Of a stretch of 64,000 bases of DNA, positions 9,721 through 36,941 are shown piece by piece (the stretch's first letter is position 1; each line of letters begins with the position of its first letter). The stretch is from Nymphaea colorata. Its lineage: Eukaryota > Streptophyta > Magnoliopsida > Nymphaeales > Nymphaeaceae. The position numbers and the translations under genes were made by a program. The stretch lies in contig NC_045148.1 of assembly GCF_008831285.2 (NCBI RefSeq), positions 7,755,001 through 7,819,000 of the forward strand. The letters are read 5' to 3'. The notes beneath the pieces are model-generated. The model worked only from the letters and a program-made list of their open reading frames with translations, was not told where the DNA came from and did no database searches.

Positions 9721-12609
9721 TGTGTTTTCTGTTACTATCGAATATGGATCATATAGCAAGTCCAGGATGTGGCTCATATCTCAGATCTGTATGTCTAAGA
9801 CATCAGGGGTTGTTCAAGATGAGATGGGTGTTGGGGCCACTCAAATTAATCTGCATAGAAATCTTTCCTCGGTGGTATAGATCCATTGTGCATTCCTTCC
9901 TATCAAACAAGCTCTTTAAGGTCCCTGAAGGCATTGGCGCAATGAACAGGGCGGGGCTGGCATGCGGCCATCTTCTTTTTGAACTTTCGGAGTATCACAA
10001 CATAATAAGAGAGGGCGCTGACATGCAAGCTGAAGCATAGAAAAAACATCACTCAAGACATCGAAAGCAAGCCTGGTACCCTGAGAGGGGATGAGGGGAA
10101 GGGTGGGGTCTTCTACTCTGTTAATGAGCGTAAGGTCACTAGTTAGGGGAATTATAGAAGAGTACTTTCTGATTTAGTTTGTAATAGTTTTTATACATTA
10201 TTGTGCTATTTGAGTGCAAGTATTTATACATCATACCCAACGATCTAGTAAGTAATGCAAATGTTGTAATGATCAACAATCTGGTTGTTTAGATCTTTTT
10301 TTTTTTCCACTTGATCGAGGTCCGACGCAGATGGTTTTTTGTTTATACGTCGAATAAAATGTCGGAGTGCAGCCAAACTTGAGCCGAACAACCAATAAGT
10401 ATAGCCTTGCTTGATGAAAGTGCTTTGTTCAAAGGCAATGCATCAGGTTCTCATGCCGGAGGCCTTCGCCCACCCCTTAAAGATGTGAAAAGTTCTTGTC
10501 AAATTATGTGTTTTAATGGCCAAAGCAAACACTAGTATGAACGTCTGACTGCTATGATCTTCATTTCTCTGAAGGAAAAATAGAGGGTCTGACGATTTCA
10601 GCAAGTTCATTTACGTTCCAAAGCACCAAAAGCCTTTTGAAGTCGCTCAGAGAAAGAAATGTTAAGAGTGATATATATGCTTCTTGATAGTCCACTTGAT
10701 TCTTTCTGGTTGCTGATCACAGACCAGAGCATACGTCCTAAGAGGTCGTCTGATGGCTACTGAACATGCTGGAACAGAAGAGGTGTGTGTTCCGTTTAAT
10801 AAAATGTGCATCAAGTGCTGTCTGCAAAACAGCTCAGACAGGGCGGATGGCAGAACAGGGGGTATATAATGTGAGTATGAAGTCCTAAGCGATGGGGCTC
10901 GAGAGCAGATCTGCAAATTTTGTAACTCCATTTGGTTGAGGACTTTCGCCAGCAGTCACATTGTTGGTTTTTTTCATCTCTTGATGAATTGTCTCTTTCT
11001 TTTGTTTAAGATTAACGACAGGTCGAGGGCCATTTCTCAGCTGATCATTGTATGTATGTTCCATTTCTCATTCCTGCTCTTCTACATTTACATAATAAAC
11101 AACGTAAAGATATCATAGAATGGTCTATCTGCCATGCATACTAAATTTTAGATCACAGGAAAGGGAACGAGTTTTATTTGCCATAATGATTATTTGAAAG
11201 TAGGTTTCATGTATACTTGACCTTGCATGAGTTTCCAATCGTTATAATCAGGAAGCAAATGTTTGTGTTTATTCATTCGCAGCTCTGTGTTTTGCTTGAT
11301 CTGTAAGCAAATGCATCTGTCAGCAACTTCTCATGACACCCTGAAAAAAAGAAAAAGTGGCTCGTGACACCCTGAAAAGGTTAAGCCTTCTCCCTTTGGT
11401 TTAAAACGAGGTTCCAAGTGAAGCTGTGTTTTGTGTATGTTATGCTTCAAATCTTGTGATCGTAATTACTCTTTGGCAGATGAATTCTTCTAACTGATTT
11501 CTGACCAATTTGGATCAGAGAAATTAACTTTAATGCTAAACCAAGGAGAACCTTGTCGCAGAGAACTTGGCTCTTGAAGGTTTCATATCTACAAGGATCA
11601 ATCTGTTCACAATGACCTCGTACAAGCGATTTTTTAAGGAACTTGTCATCCTTTCTCGCTCCCAAAAACAGGTCAATATCAAATTGAAGTCGCCTTACCA
11701 CGGCTGGCAGTTGCTGCCACCAATAACTTTATGCACTTACTGACTATTTACAATGACCAATTTGCGTGGCAAATTTCAATAACTTTCCTTGGCAATTAAT
11801 AATCACAGTTATCCTCTGTCATGGTCCTAAGATTTATTTCATGAATTCATGCAAACTGAGTATTTTCTTTGAAGTAGAGGATGATTGGCTTCATAATCAT
11901 GGTTAGTGGATGCAAATATAAGATCAAAGAAACCTGAGAACTAGGAGGTACTGCTGCAAATCGGCCGGATGATGAATTGTTCAATTTTTGGCAGCAACCT
12001 ACTTGATCCAAATCTGAGTCTACATGCATTTAATGATCCGAGTCTATTCATTGGCATCTTTAGACCTGAAATCACAAGATGTTACCATGACCGACATTGT
12101 GTTCCAGCATGAAAATGTTGGTCTCGTCCAATCACAATCTGAATGTGGTAAATTGAGGGCAAAGAATCAGTTTCAGAAAGAGCTGTTCACCCAACATATG
12201 ACGCACCTTTTTTTCTTAATTCAAGCTGATGTAAAAATCCAAAAGAATTACTACAAGAGTCTCCATCTTTCATGTTTTCCTTGTGAAGTCATGAACAATT
12301 CAAGGACTCCATACCAGTAAAATTATATAGTACCAAAGTACATGAACCTGCACATTTAGTGTATTTCCTTAGTACAACAGGAAAACTGGTAAAAAGCTCA
12401 TATGAAGCAAGCTTATCCAACATGAGACATACTATAGCTTTAATTAATGGTGCCCACCATTGCCAAAAGTTACATGGTTTGGAGTTCTTCCAGTGTTAAC
12501 CTTTTTACAGCAGTCAGCAACTGGAGGGCGGCATCAGATATCCTTCTTTTGAAGGCTATGTACAAATACGACTACCAAGGACACTTGCTGAAAGGGAAAA
12601 CTAACACAA
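9721..12609. other. Intergenic, no gene supported
   Basis: Several open frames of 60-115 codons occur on both strands, but they rely on non-ATG starts or show no recognisable protein. The last several hundred bases before 12610 are the downstream flank and probable 3' untranslated region of the RING1-type gene on the minus strand. Confidence 0.5.
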
Positions 12610-26439
<13,830 letters not shown>

Positions 26440-26798
26440 TGACGGACGAAATGCATCAATAAAGAAACTTTTGCGGGAACTATGTTGCTGAAAGAGTCTT
26501 TTAACGACAAAAGCATGACCATGTGTCGGTAAAACATATTTCTTTTTTTTATAGAATGTGAAGTGAATGCCAGTAAAATGCTTTCACCAACATTTTGTTT
26601 TGAATGACGGTGAGAGTGAATGTTTACCAACGATTCCAGAATGAGCGTCGGTAAAAGTTCAACTTCAATGACATCCTAACAGCAAGTGTGGATGAAGGCT
26701 ACTTTCAATGACGTCATGCACTAGACATCGATCAAATTAATTTTCACCGATGTCCAGTTTCCTTATGCGTCGGTGAATTTTTTTTTTTTTTGTAGTGA
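26440..26798. mobile_element. CACTA-like transposon terminus (fragment)
   Basis: The segment ends in TTTTTTTGTAGTG, the reverse complement of a CACTACAAAAA terminus. It carries many subterminal copies of GTCGGTAAAA or GTCGGTGAA in direct and inverted orientation (for example near 26525, 26649, 26770, and inverted near 26584, 26625, 26747). Clustered short subterminal repeats and CACTA ends are the hallmark of the CACTA/CMC superfamily. I did not find the opposite terminus or a transposase, so this is an end fragment or a short non-autonomous copy. A forward CACTACAAGAAAAT terminus occurs at about 45946. Confidence 0.6.
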
Positions 26799-28063
26799 TG
26801 GCTCACACCAGCCAAGCAAGTATGTTGCGGACTGAAAAAAAAAAGAATTCATGTGCTTGGTGTTGCATTTTTTTAAATCTTATGTTGCTTCAAGAAATTC
26901 AATGCAAATAAAATTCTATTTTAAAAATTGATGGTAGTCAAAATTGTCATACAATTTTTTTTAAGACATGGTATTCCTATATCATTTGACAATTATGCAG
27001 CTCCTATCACTGTTGTATTAGTTTCATATCATGTGTTTGTACAACTTTGGATCTTCAGTCCAAATGCTAAACTAATTTTAGGGGGGGTCTCTGAATTAAG
27101 CTTGGAAAATTCAACTAGACCTTAAAACATGGGTAACTGATTACCCCTAGATAGACTCTGGGGGTGACGGCGTTTTATACACCCAGAATCATGGAATTTT
27201 AGAATCAAAAAGCGTATTTCTTTAAGAAATTAGAATTATTAAACAAACAGGGTATTTTGTTTTCAGAATTATAAATCTAAAACCTAAAATTTTGATTCCA
27301 TTACAATTTGAGGAGGAATTATGATTATGAAATTTTGACTCTTAATCAAAATTCCAAACCATCAAACACCCCGTGTAACTAAGCCTTCTGTCTTATGTTC
27401 ACTCAACATTAGAATAGTCCATGTAGAATGTAACATCTTTCAATTACTGAGTATGCCATGTCAGTTATAGTGAACAATGTTGCGTTATAAAAATATCTGA
27501 AAAAAAGTAGTGCACAAAACAATTGTTCCTGTTTCCAAAAATTTTGTGTATTTCAAAGGTAAGAATGATAAAAATTGCAAAAATTCTTAAATATAAACGA
27601 TTTTGGAAACTAACTTTTTAATTAACCAAGTTTTATAATGAGTTTTAAAAACCTTGATTTTTTTTTTTTTTTTACAAAACCAAGTTTTGTCAAAAACTGG
27701 GTTTTCTCAAACCAAGTTTTGATGACACCCAAACACTCAGAAACCTGGTTTTGTAGTGTCATCCAAACATCCCCTTAGTTCGTTTCTTGGAGCACATTTT
27801 GGTTGATATTTCTAGTAGAACTCATTTGATTACTTTTAGAAACCAAATCCTATTTTCTAAACTAATGAAAAAACAAATAAGTTGGACTATCTTTTAGATG
27901 AATGCTGGAAAAGTACTTCCACTTGTAGCTTTTTGTTTTGTAAACAAGATGTTTATGTGCAACTTTAGATCTCAATCTTGATTTCATCATGACTGCTGAT
28001 ATCTCTAAGGCTATGTTAGGTATAGCATCAGAAATAAGATTCAAGACTGATTTAAATCCACAT
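26799..28063. other. Intergenic, no gene
   Basis: AT-rich sequence. Short phrases such as CAAGTTTTG with T-runs recur near 27630-27780, and ATCAAACACCCCG at about 27362 resembles a MITE end without a clear partner. No coding frame is supported. Confidence 0.5.
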
Positions 28064-28066
28064 TAA

Positions 28067-28436
28067 GGGCGTGTTTGATAGCCTCGGATCTCATATACAA
28101 GGCTGGATTTTAAGGTGAAATCCATAGTTTTAACAAACATTGGATCCCAAAACCTTGGATTTGAAATCCTCGATGAGGACTAATTCCACGCATCTCAGAT
28201 CCAACACCACCACCCCCATCCCCCTCCGATTTCTTGCGCGGATCACTTCTCCATGTGGAAAATTCTCTTGGAAAACACCTGCACTTCTTTCCTCTTCCTC
28301 CTCCTCCCTTTCTTGCTCCTTCTTCACCAGTTGCTGGGCTTCATCGTGCTTCCACTCTAGTCAGTTTGTAACAAACTGCATGAAGATGAAAATTTTTTCT
28401 CTGGGTTTTAGAGAAACCTCATCAACGACCATTCTA

Positions 28437-28506
<70 letters not shown>

Positions 28507-28741
28507 AAGAAATGGAGAGAAAAATATAGTGAGAGAGCGAGAGAGGGAGAGACTCGCCATCGTTCACGAACAATCACGCCAGGGCTTCAAGCTCTCGTCC
28601 ATTCGAGCTCGCTCTGGTGGGTGAGAGTGAGAGAAGGGAGAGAGGTTTTGATGATATCAAACAAAGTTTTTGAAAACCTAGGCCTTTAAGATTTCATGAT
28701 CCAAAAATCTTAAATCAGATCCGAGGCTATCAAATGCTACC
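28067..28741. mobile_element. PIF/Harbinger-type MITE with TAA target duplication
   Basis: The 675-bp element is bounded by inverted repeats of about 25 bp. The left end reads GGGCGTGTTTGATAGCCTCG; the right end is its inverse (CGAGGCTATCAAATGCTACC) with a few changes. TAA flanks both sides (28064-28066 and 28742-28744), the duplication typical of PIF/Harbinger (Tourist-like) elements. The interior is unusual: a GC-rich CTTCCTCCTCC stretch, then a (TA)n(GA)n microsatellite (about 28439-28505). No transposase frame is present. Confidence 0.8.
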
Positions 28742-28744
28742 TAA

Positions 28745-31030
28745 GTTAAACCCACAACTTAAACAAACAATGGATTTTTCAACTGGGGATCTTAAATCCG
28801 TGTTTGCTTGTGGAAACCACAGATCTATAGTCGGATGGGGAGGGGTCGGACTACAGATCCATGGTCTTAAAATCTATGGTATTATCAATCGATCGCAGTT
28901 GAACTAATCCAGGTGGTATTTATGTGAAGACTTCTTGGATCTGAGTTCAGATCTGAGTTAGATTTAGATGTGATGCATATATTGTGGTGCCTTTATCCCT
29001 TCCAACATTTCTTTTTGGTGTTATACCTTGTCTAATATATAGCACAAAGAAATTAGATCACACCTTAAGATTGGAATTGATGACCTTGTGTGCCTCAATA
29101 CTTTCTATTAGATCGGATTCTGGGGACCAATCTTCATAATTCATTCAACATTTAAGATTTGTAAGTCAAGAAAACCCCTTCTCCCTTTAAGTTTCTTTCT
29201 TTTAATTTTCTTCATTTTAATGTCATTGATTTTTCTCTCCTTTGAACATCTTCTTTACACAATTATCTCTTCGTATCTTCTCTTTGTTCAGTTGTATCAT
29301 TGGATTTCCAAGAAGGGATCTTTAGCCATCAGATAATGTTATCCTTATTTTCTTGGCGTTGAGTTTGACAGAAAGAATAATATATTATGGCTGTTCCAAG
29401 ATGTCGTATTTTTAGGCGCTCTACCTTTAAACAATGCATCAAATGTTTTTCATGAGAATGAAGAATGAATTGTATAATATTCATTTGTCATTTAGGGCCC
29501 GTTTGATGGTTGGGATAAAATTGGTAGAAATGGTGAAATGTGTACGGGCGAGTGAATATCAAACGGCGTGAAATTTCAAATGTGATTTTTTCAGAAAGGA
29601 AGAGGGAAAAATTTCATCCTATAAATTTTTTCAAAAAAATTTATCATGGTAAATTTACCGGATTAAATTCTTCGTATGCATCCTTAAGGTGATTAGATTT
29701 TAAACCCCATAAAATTTGATCTAGAGCTCCAAAAAGGACATGATTTATTTTGTTACATTTTTATTCGATTGTATGGGTGATTAAATTGATTAAAAACTAA
29801 AAAATTACCAAACGAAAAGTTTGGAAATCATATCTGCCGATATAATCATCTATATATTATGTAGTTATCTGGCGATTTAAGATGAGAACTAAATAAAAAC
29901 TAATTTAAGATGAAGAAATTTTAAAACATTTAGAAATAGTTGAAAAATGACATAGGGTAGTCTTGAGTCAGCCTCCGAATCTATTTGGTAACATCCCTGC
30001 TGGCTGTCGCCGGTGCATTTAACTAAGAATACTTTGATGGCCTCATTTTGCGGTCAAACAGCACAAACACTGCCGGAAAATTCGTTTCTTACCGGCGGCG
30101 ACTTGGTCGTATCTTGCATGGGTTGGACCCAGTGCTTGGAAACCCCACCAAGCCAAACTGAGTTGACTCACCATCTTGGTGGCTCGATCATCTACTCGGT
30201 CAAAGACCAAAGAAGCTTGAACTTCTCTCAGGGGCACTTGTGGCTCAGGGACAGGACAAATAGTATTTAAGTTCTAAATTCTTGAGTAGGTTAGTATTAG
30301 GAACAATGTGTGAGCATTCCACTAAGTTACCTCAAAATCAAAATCTACATGCAAGTTGAAGCATGTGACACAAATATACTCAATTTTGAGATAGATTCGT
30401 ATAATACTCAAGGTTATTCCTAATGTCAAATGATCTCTGAAATATGTAAATGAAAAAAAAGGTAGGCTTGAAGTATCAATAAATGGCTCCTAGGAGCAAT
30501 GGATCACAATGGATCATAGCTTAAACGGGCGGGTTTGAGATGTATTATGCAGTATATCTCGGCCATCTTGCTACTTGGTCCTAACGCAGCCTTAAAACCT
30601 GTGAACAAGGGAAAAGAACGAAACCTCGGCTCTCGTCAAGGCTGAGAGATTAATCCTCCCGTTCACTTGAAAATATCAATATACTGATAAGCATTTTTTG
30701 TGATTTTTGTGTAGGCAACTGCCCACACAAGCTGCTCTACCAGATCTGCTTGCTGACTAGCATTAACCCCACTCAATTGCTCCTTCCTCAGATTTCAATG
30801 CAAAAGTGATCCAAATTGGCCGCCAATCCAGACCATGGATTCGGATTTCAGAGGCTCATAACTTCACCTCAAACCGGAGGTATCCAAATTTTCATCCCTT
30901 CATGAAGCAAATTAAGAATCTAATCTGCAGAGCTTCGGTCCAGGAGAAGTATGTCAAACGTCGTCAGATCAAGATGCTTTCTCGATGCTTGTGCTCCGTT
31001 TGTCGCTGGGTCCGATCATAACCAAGAATG

Positions 31031-31079
<49 letters not shown>

Positions 31080-34000
31080 GGTCCCCTGTTGGCCTTATTA
31101 ACTCCTTCCAATTTAATGCGTTTTATGTTTATCTATTTTTTTGAATCAGACCATCTAACGGGTCTGCGCCCTTAGAGATGAACCTCCTCTGACCCATAAT
31201 ACCTATGCCTCTAAAGAGGACAGCACTACCCAACGTGGGTAGTACAGATTTTTTGAATATTTTTTGCAGGCAAATTTGAGAAGCAAGTTGGGGTTTTATG
31301 TGATTTCTTTGAAGAGAAAACCACACTTGGGTCAAGAGATTTTGTTAGTCAACTGCAGTTAAAACCTTGAGGATAGTTTTCGGATCTTCATGAGTCGTTT
31401 GATACCCATCACAGTTTTGGGATAGATTCATAGAACATTATCCTTTTGAGTTCTCCGAAGCTGCCCAATTTTTAGGGCATGTGACTTCTCGATGCCTATG
31501 TGAGTGTTAGCTAATACTAGAGACTGGCACCCGAAGTTTGAACTGCAGCTATTCATTAAATAATTGCAGGCAGCTTCGCTTAGCCAACCCTCTAGGGATT
31601 AGTTTTGTTCGCCCTTAATAGGTACTAGTTTCAATCTAGTGGTGGTGGCACATGTGAGCTTGTATAGGCAGTTGTCAATAAATACTATACATAAATTAAT
31701 TATGTGTATATGAGTGCCTTTTAGTTGTTTGCTTATTTACATATTAGCATTTATCACAAAAGTAGTGGCTCTGCTGCTGCTATTTTTTTCTCTCTTCCAA
31801 GCTTGAAGGTCTTTGAGTTCAACCATAGGTCAAATGGGTCAACTGCCTTTGTATGGGTCAAGGTACCTGCACCTGTCGAACTCTAGTCTGTGCTCGGCCT
31901 ACTTCCAAGTGGGGTTTAAGATTTGATCGGGTATGTTAAATGTCATTAGTCTTGACCTTTCTATAATGAGTCATGACTTTTTTGGTACGGTTAGTACTAC
32001 TAATAGCATACAATTGTCATTAGTCCTGACTTTTCTAAGTCTCTATTCAAGCAAACCCGGCCCGACCTGTTGTCCACATTTGACCTATTGTTTGGTAACA
32101 CGAATGGTACATCTTTAGGACACATTCATGGAACGCTATATTTTAAACACACAATATTTTACTTTCATGAAACATTGTATTCAAAGAACCCAGTATTCCT
32201 GTTACTAAATGCCCTCTTAGGTATGAACACTTGTGAGCAAGATGAACTTGGTTCTCCTCTCAAATAAGGTTTTTCTTTTCATAAAATGAGATAAAAGCTT
32301 TCAACTTTTAAATAAAATGAAAAACTCTTAAAGTTTTACCTGCATGAAAAAGTTCATTACAAGAACTAGTAAACTTATACCCTGAGGAGTCTTGTCGCAC
32401 AAGATCGGGCTAATGGTCGATAGGCAACCGGTCACTAGTTCGAGTAGCATTGGTATCATGTCTTACTCAAGCTGCAGTAGACATAAGCCCTAGGAACGGG
32501 GCACCAACCTCAGAGTTTTATGCCACCGAGAGAGCAACAAAGTTTCTCAATTCGGATGTTGTTTCTTCGAGTGAGAAACTACGAAAAAGACAACCAATGA
32601 ACATATTACAAATCCAACTGTTTTAGATCTTCGAACTGTTCACCAAATTCAAACTCATGTCCACCATGTATCTTAATTTTGCTTACAAGTAAAGTTCAAA
32701 CTTGGCTTTGCTATTTATAATCCAATTTCAACTTCTACTTCAACTAAGCAAGATCTATCTCATAATTGTTATATTCTCCCCCAACTTCAATTCTTCTAGA
32801 TGAATTTAGGGACATTAGTGATTTGGATTGAAGTCAGATTCAGCTTTTTCCGGATTCAATTTATTCACATTTTGTATAGCTGGATTCATATTATCTCTTT
32901 AGGATAACACATGTTGGGGTGTTGCCCTGGGAGGATCATGTCCCTCAATTTATTCAAAAGAATTAAAAGAATATAAATCTGTGACTCCATCATGGAGTCG
33001 ACCATTCAACAGCAGAATGCAAATCAGTTCTGCACAGCAAAACTTGAACTGCCTCTAAGACAGAATTGCAGTGGACCAGAACAAGTTTCTTCCCCAAAAA
33101 AATAGGATCCTTGAGACCATGCGGAGTTTGAGTTATCTCCTTTATACACTTGGCCCATGAACTTCAACAAAAGGCCTACTCAAGCAACACACTCTCTCAA
33201 AACCGAACTTATACTCAACTACCATAATATCGAATATTTATGCAATTCAATCGGATTTTTTGTCAGATCTCAATTGGATATTAAAAGCCCATATACAAAT
33301 TCAATTATGAAACTGTATATCAAGTCTAAGTCTAACTAATAATCAAATTCCAAGTTCTTATGATCAAATGAATTAAAGTTAAATCAATGATCAAACACAT
33401 TCATCCATTTGGGCTAAAGGGGACAAGAATTTACATCTTTTTCCTCTCTCTCTCTCTCTCTCATGGGTAATCCAACTGGTTGAGTTGTGCAGCATGTATT
33501 ACTACTCATGTCGGCAGTTAGATCCTAGAGGTTCAGTAGTTTGGTTCTGGATGGTGCTATCTTAGTGGTATTGAAGGGTATGATGTTGAAGGTGCCATTT
33601 GAAAACATGCATGGTGAAAGAAAATGAGGGAGACCGCGTGGGACCGTTAAAGAGCCCCAGGCCCAGACAGCATCTATCCAACCCATGCTCTGTCTCGTTT
33701 TCTCTTCCCGACGTGTTCCATCACTCCCTCTCCTTCTTGACGATAAAACCTTCCATGGCGATCGGTTCGTATTAATCCTAATGCGTTGGTGGAGGTAAGA
33801 AAACGTGCGGAGTAATGACTGTTTTTACTCTGCAAGCTCAGCTGAAAGTTTTTTTTTTGTCTTTTAATTCTTCAACATCGTCAGTTGAACGCGTTTTTGT
33901 TTCACTTAGCCTGACACTATCACTCTCACAAATTCTTTCTTTACAGATTTGGCTTTTGCATCTGAATTTGAATATTAAGTTTTTCTTAGCAGAATCCTTC

Positions 34001-34382
34001 CTCTTGACCTCATGTGGGCCCTCCTCTTTAATCTACAGGCTGGTACTAGCTGTGCTGGGCGGAGAAAACCTGAGATGCTATGTTACTTTTTCATTTCTCT
34101 CAATCTCATCTTGTGCCTTGATGTCGCCATTTTTTTCTGATTCAGCTTTTCTATCACAAACAACGGAGGGAATCCTTAGGTTGCATGCTTGAGCAAAACC
34201 AAGGAAGGGGAGACTATAGCCCTTTGTTTTCTGCTTTCTGCTTTTTGGCTTTTTGTTGGTTGCCATTTGGTTGATTCTCCGTTTTAATTGTTTTTGAGGT
34301 TGTGGGTATGCGGCTTTGTTTCTTAGGAGACCTTCTCGCCATTTAAATTGGTGACTGTTCTCTTGCAAATAGGGTTTTGGGG
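28745..34382. other. Intergenic, 5.6 kb, no gene supported
   Basis: AT-rich with scattered MITE-like ends: GGGCCCGTTTGATGG at 29497, and TTTGGTAACACGAATGG near 32091 facing TGTTACTAAATGCCC near 32199. A (TA)n tract lies at 31034-31077. Open frames here lack ATG starts or recognisable content. From about 33600 the sequence is the 5' flank of the receptor-kinase gene, with a (CT)n tract near 33446. Confidence 0.5.
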
Positions 34383-36941
34383 ATGGTGGTGACGGTGATG
34401 ATGGTGGGTTTTCTGAGGTGGGTGTCTGTTGTTTCTCTTCTTGCTGTTGTGTTCTTGGATGGCTTCATTATTTCTAGCTCGTACGCCGCTTTCACTCCAG
34501 TGGACAACTACCTGATTGCATGTGGGTCTTCCCAAAATGTAACCGTGGATGGCAGGGTTTATGTGCCTGATACACAGTCTTCTTCCCTAGTGCTTACAGA
34601 CCAAGGAAGCAGCATCGTCTCCTCTAATTTCTTGGCCCCTTCTCCTATCTACCAGTCTGCACGCGTCTTTCCGAGACCAACTTCGTTTCAGTTCGAAATT
34701 CGCCAGTCCGGCCGTCATTGGGTTCGGCTTTACTTCTACCCTGTTCCCAACTCAGAGTATGCTCTGAATTCAACTTTGCTTACTGTGGTTACTGATGATT
34801 TTGTGCTGTTGAACAATCACTCGCTGAAGGACCAGAACCGGCCTTACCTTTTCAAGGAGTATTTGATTAATGTGACATCTGATCATTTAAGTATCACCTT
34901 CGTGCCCATGAACGGCTCCGTCTCATTCGTCAATGGCATTGAAGTGGTCTCCGTCCCTGATGATTTGATTGTTGATCAGGTTCCACAGGTAGCCCTCAGT
35001 ACCCCTTTTGTTGGTATACCCACTTTAGCTCTGGAAACTGTTTACAGGCTCAATGTGGGAGGTCCTAGAATCGTTCCAATGAATGACACTCTAGGAAGAA
35101 CTTGGGAGAACGATCAAAAGTTTCTCTATTATAACGACTCCGCAAAAGTTGAATCTGTGGATCCGAGCACCATTAGCTATGGCGAGGTTGTCAGCCCCGA
35201 GATCGCACCCAACTGGGTCTATGCCACAGCAGAGATCATGGTGAATGTAGATGTTGCCAATGTCATCTTCAATATCACATGGTCTCTCCCTGTTGATCCA
35301 AGTTTTCTTTATCTCATTCGTCTCCATTTCTGTGATATCATCAGCATGGCTTTGAATCAGCTGGTCTTTGATGTCTACATCAATTCCTATTCTGGCATTG
35401 CCGGTCTTGATCTCTCCAGGCAGACGAATGTATTGAGACGACCATATTATGCGGACTTTGTTTCTAATGTATCCTCTGGCTCGCCTTTCATAAATATTAG
35501 CATCGGCCCTGACACAACTATTATGGATGTGAGCAATGCCACGCTAAATGGACTAGAAATCATGAAGATGAGCAACGATGCTCGGAGCCTGGAAGGTAGC
35601 CTCTCTGTCCGCGATATCTATTCTGGTGCAGAGAAGACAAAGAAGAAGTTAACAGTCATTGTCGCCGTCGTTCTCGGTATCGTGGCTGCAGTTCTGTTGG
35701 TAGTTCTGTACTACTGCTGCTTTGCTGGACCTAGATCGAAGAGACTCCGTCGTGCTCATTCATGGCTACCATTGCCATTATATGGTAATTCTCACACAAT
35801 AAGCAAAGTTTCGACCATCTCCCAGAAAAGTGGAACTGCAAGCTGCATATCAATGGCAAATTCCAATTTGGGACGTACCTTCACCTTTCAGGAGATAATG
35901 GAGGCGACCAACAAGTTTGACGATGCTCTACTTCTTGGTGTTGGTGGCTTTGGAAAAGTTTACAAGGGAACACTAGACGATGCCACTAATGTGGCTGTCA
36001 AGAGAGGAAATCCAAGATCAGAGCAAGGTCTTACTGAATTTCAGACCGAAATTCAGATGTTGTCCAAGCTTCGACATCGACATCTAGTTTCCCTGATTGG
36101 CTACTGTGATGAGCGGTCAGAGATGATCCTGGTTTATGAATATATGGCGAACGGACCGCTTAGAAGTCACCTGTATGGATCAGATTTTCCACCTTTGATG
36201 TGGAAACAGAGACTTGAAATTTGTATTGGAGCTGCTAGAGGTCTGCATTACCTTCACACGGGAGCAACTCAGAGCATAATCCACCGAGATGTCAAAACCA
36301 CCAATATCTTGTTGGATGAGAATTTCGTTGCAAAAGTTGCTGATTTTGGTCTTTCTAAGACAGGCCCTGCACTGGACCAGACTCACGTTAGTACTGCTGT
36401 TAAAGGTAGCTTCGGTTATCTTGATCCTGAGTACTTCAGAAGACAGCAACTGACCGAAAAGTCCGACGTTTACTCATTTGGGGTTGTCTTAATGGAGGTT
36501 CTGTGTTCAAGACCAGCATTGAACCCAGTTCTCCCAAGGGAGCAAGTGAGCATAGCAGAATGGGCAATGATGTGGCAGAAGAAGGGCTTGCTTAGCCACA
36601 TAATGGATCCCTATTTAAGTGGGAAGGTGAATCCAGCATCGCTCAAGAAATTTGGTGAGACGGCAGAGAAGTGTTTGGCCGAGCAAGGGGTCGATAGGCC
36701 AACGATGGGAGATGTACTGTGGAATCTTGAATATGCACTTCAGCTTCAGGAGACCTCCTCACTTAATGATCCGGATGATAACAGCACAAATCATATTGCT
36801 GATATTTCAGTTCCTCATGTCCACCCATTTGATAACAGCATGAGCATGATTAATGGAGCACATTCTGTGACTGATGATGATGCAGAAGATCTTACAACGA
36901 GTGCTGTGTTTTCACAGTTGGTTAATCCAAGAGGAAGATGA
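34383..36941 (+). CDS. THE1: THESEUS1-like CrRLK1L receptor-like kinase
   Basis: A single-exon frame of 852 aa, close to the usual length for THE1. Residues 1-35 form a signal peptide. Residues 36-400 are the extracellular malectin-like region with many N-glycosylation sites. A membrane span lies at about 423-446. The kinase domain has GVGGFG at 518-523, the ATP-anchoring lysine K540, HRDVK with catalytic D636, and DFG at 654-656. The kinase reads almost continuously like THE1, including AVKRGNPRSEQG and KTGPALDQTHVSTAVKGSFG. Family members sense cell-wall integrity at the plasma membrane and bind RALF peptides. Translation is assigned to the ATG at 34383; two codons upstream are open but lack an ATG. 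CrRLK1L genes usually lack introns, as here. All catalytic motifs are intact. Confidence 0.95.
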   Translation: MVVTVMMVGFLRWVSVVSLLAVVFLDGFIISSSYAAFTPVDNYLIACGSSQNVTVDGRVYVPDTQSSSLVLTDQGSSIVSSNFLAPSPIYQSARVFPRPTSFQFEIRQSGRHWVRLYFYPVPNSEYALNSTLLTVVTDDFVLLNNHSLKDQNRPYLFKEYLINVTSDHLSITFVPMNGSVSFVNGIEVVSVPDDLIVDQVPQVALSTPFVGIPTLALETVYRLNVGGPRIVPMNDTLGRTWENDQKFLYYNDSAKVESVDPSTISYGEVVSPEIAPNWVYATAEIMVNVDVANVIFNITWSLPVDPSFLYLIRLHFCDIISMALNQLVFDVYINSYSGIAGLDLSRQTNVLRRPYYADFVSNVSSGSPFINISIGPDTTIMDVSNATLNGLEIMKMSNDARSLEGSLSVRDIYSGAEKTKKKLTVIVAVVLGIVAAVLLVVLYYCCFAGPRSKRLRRAHSWLPLPLYGNSHTISKVSTISQKSGTASCISMANSNLGRTFTFQEIMEATNKFDDALLLGVGGFGKVYKGTLDDATNVAVKRGNPRSEQGLTEFQTEIQMLSKLRHRHLVSLIGYCDERSEMILVYEYMANGPLRSHLYGSDFPPLMWKQRLEICIGAARGLHYLHTGATQSIIHRDVKTTNILLDENFVAKVADFGLSKTGPALDQTHVSTAVKGSFGYLDPEYFRRQQLTEKSDVYSFGVVLMEVLCSRPALNPVLPREQVSIAEWAMMWQKKGLLSHIMDPYLSGKVNPASLKKFGETAEKCLAEQGVDRPTMGDVLWNLEYALQLQETSSLNDPDDNSTNHIADISVPHVHPFDNSMSMINGAHSVTDDDAEDLTTSAVFSQLVNPRGR

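Noticed and set aside
11447-11701. Minus-strand open frame of 84 codons with a protein-like composition
   Set aside because: It starts at GTG with an in-frame stop just upstream, has no recognisable motif, and no joining exons were found.
30013-30270. Plus-strand frame containing FLTGGDLVVS, faintly like a lectin receptor kinase
   Set aside because: The resemblance is a few residues only; no further domain or exon supports it.
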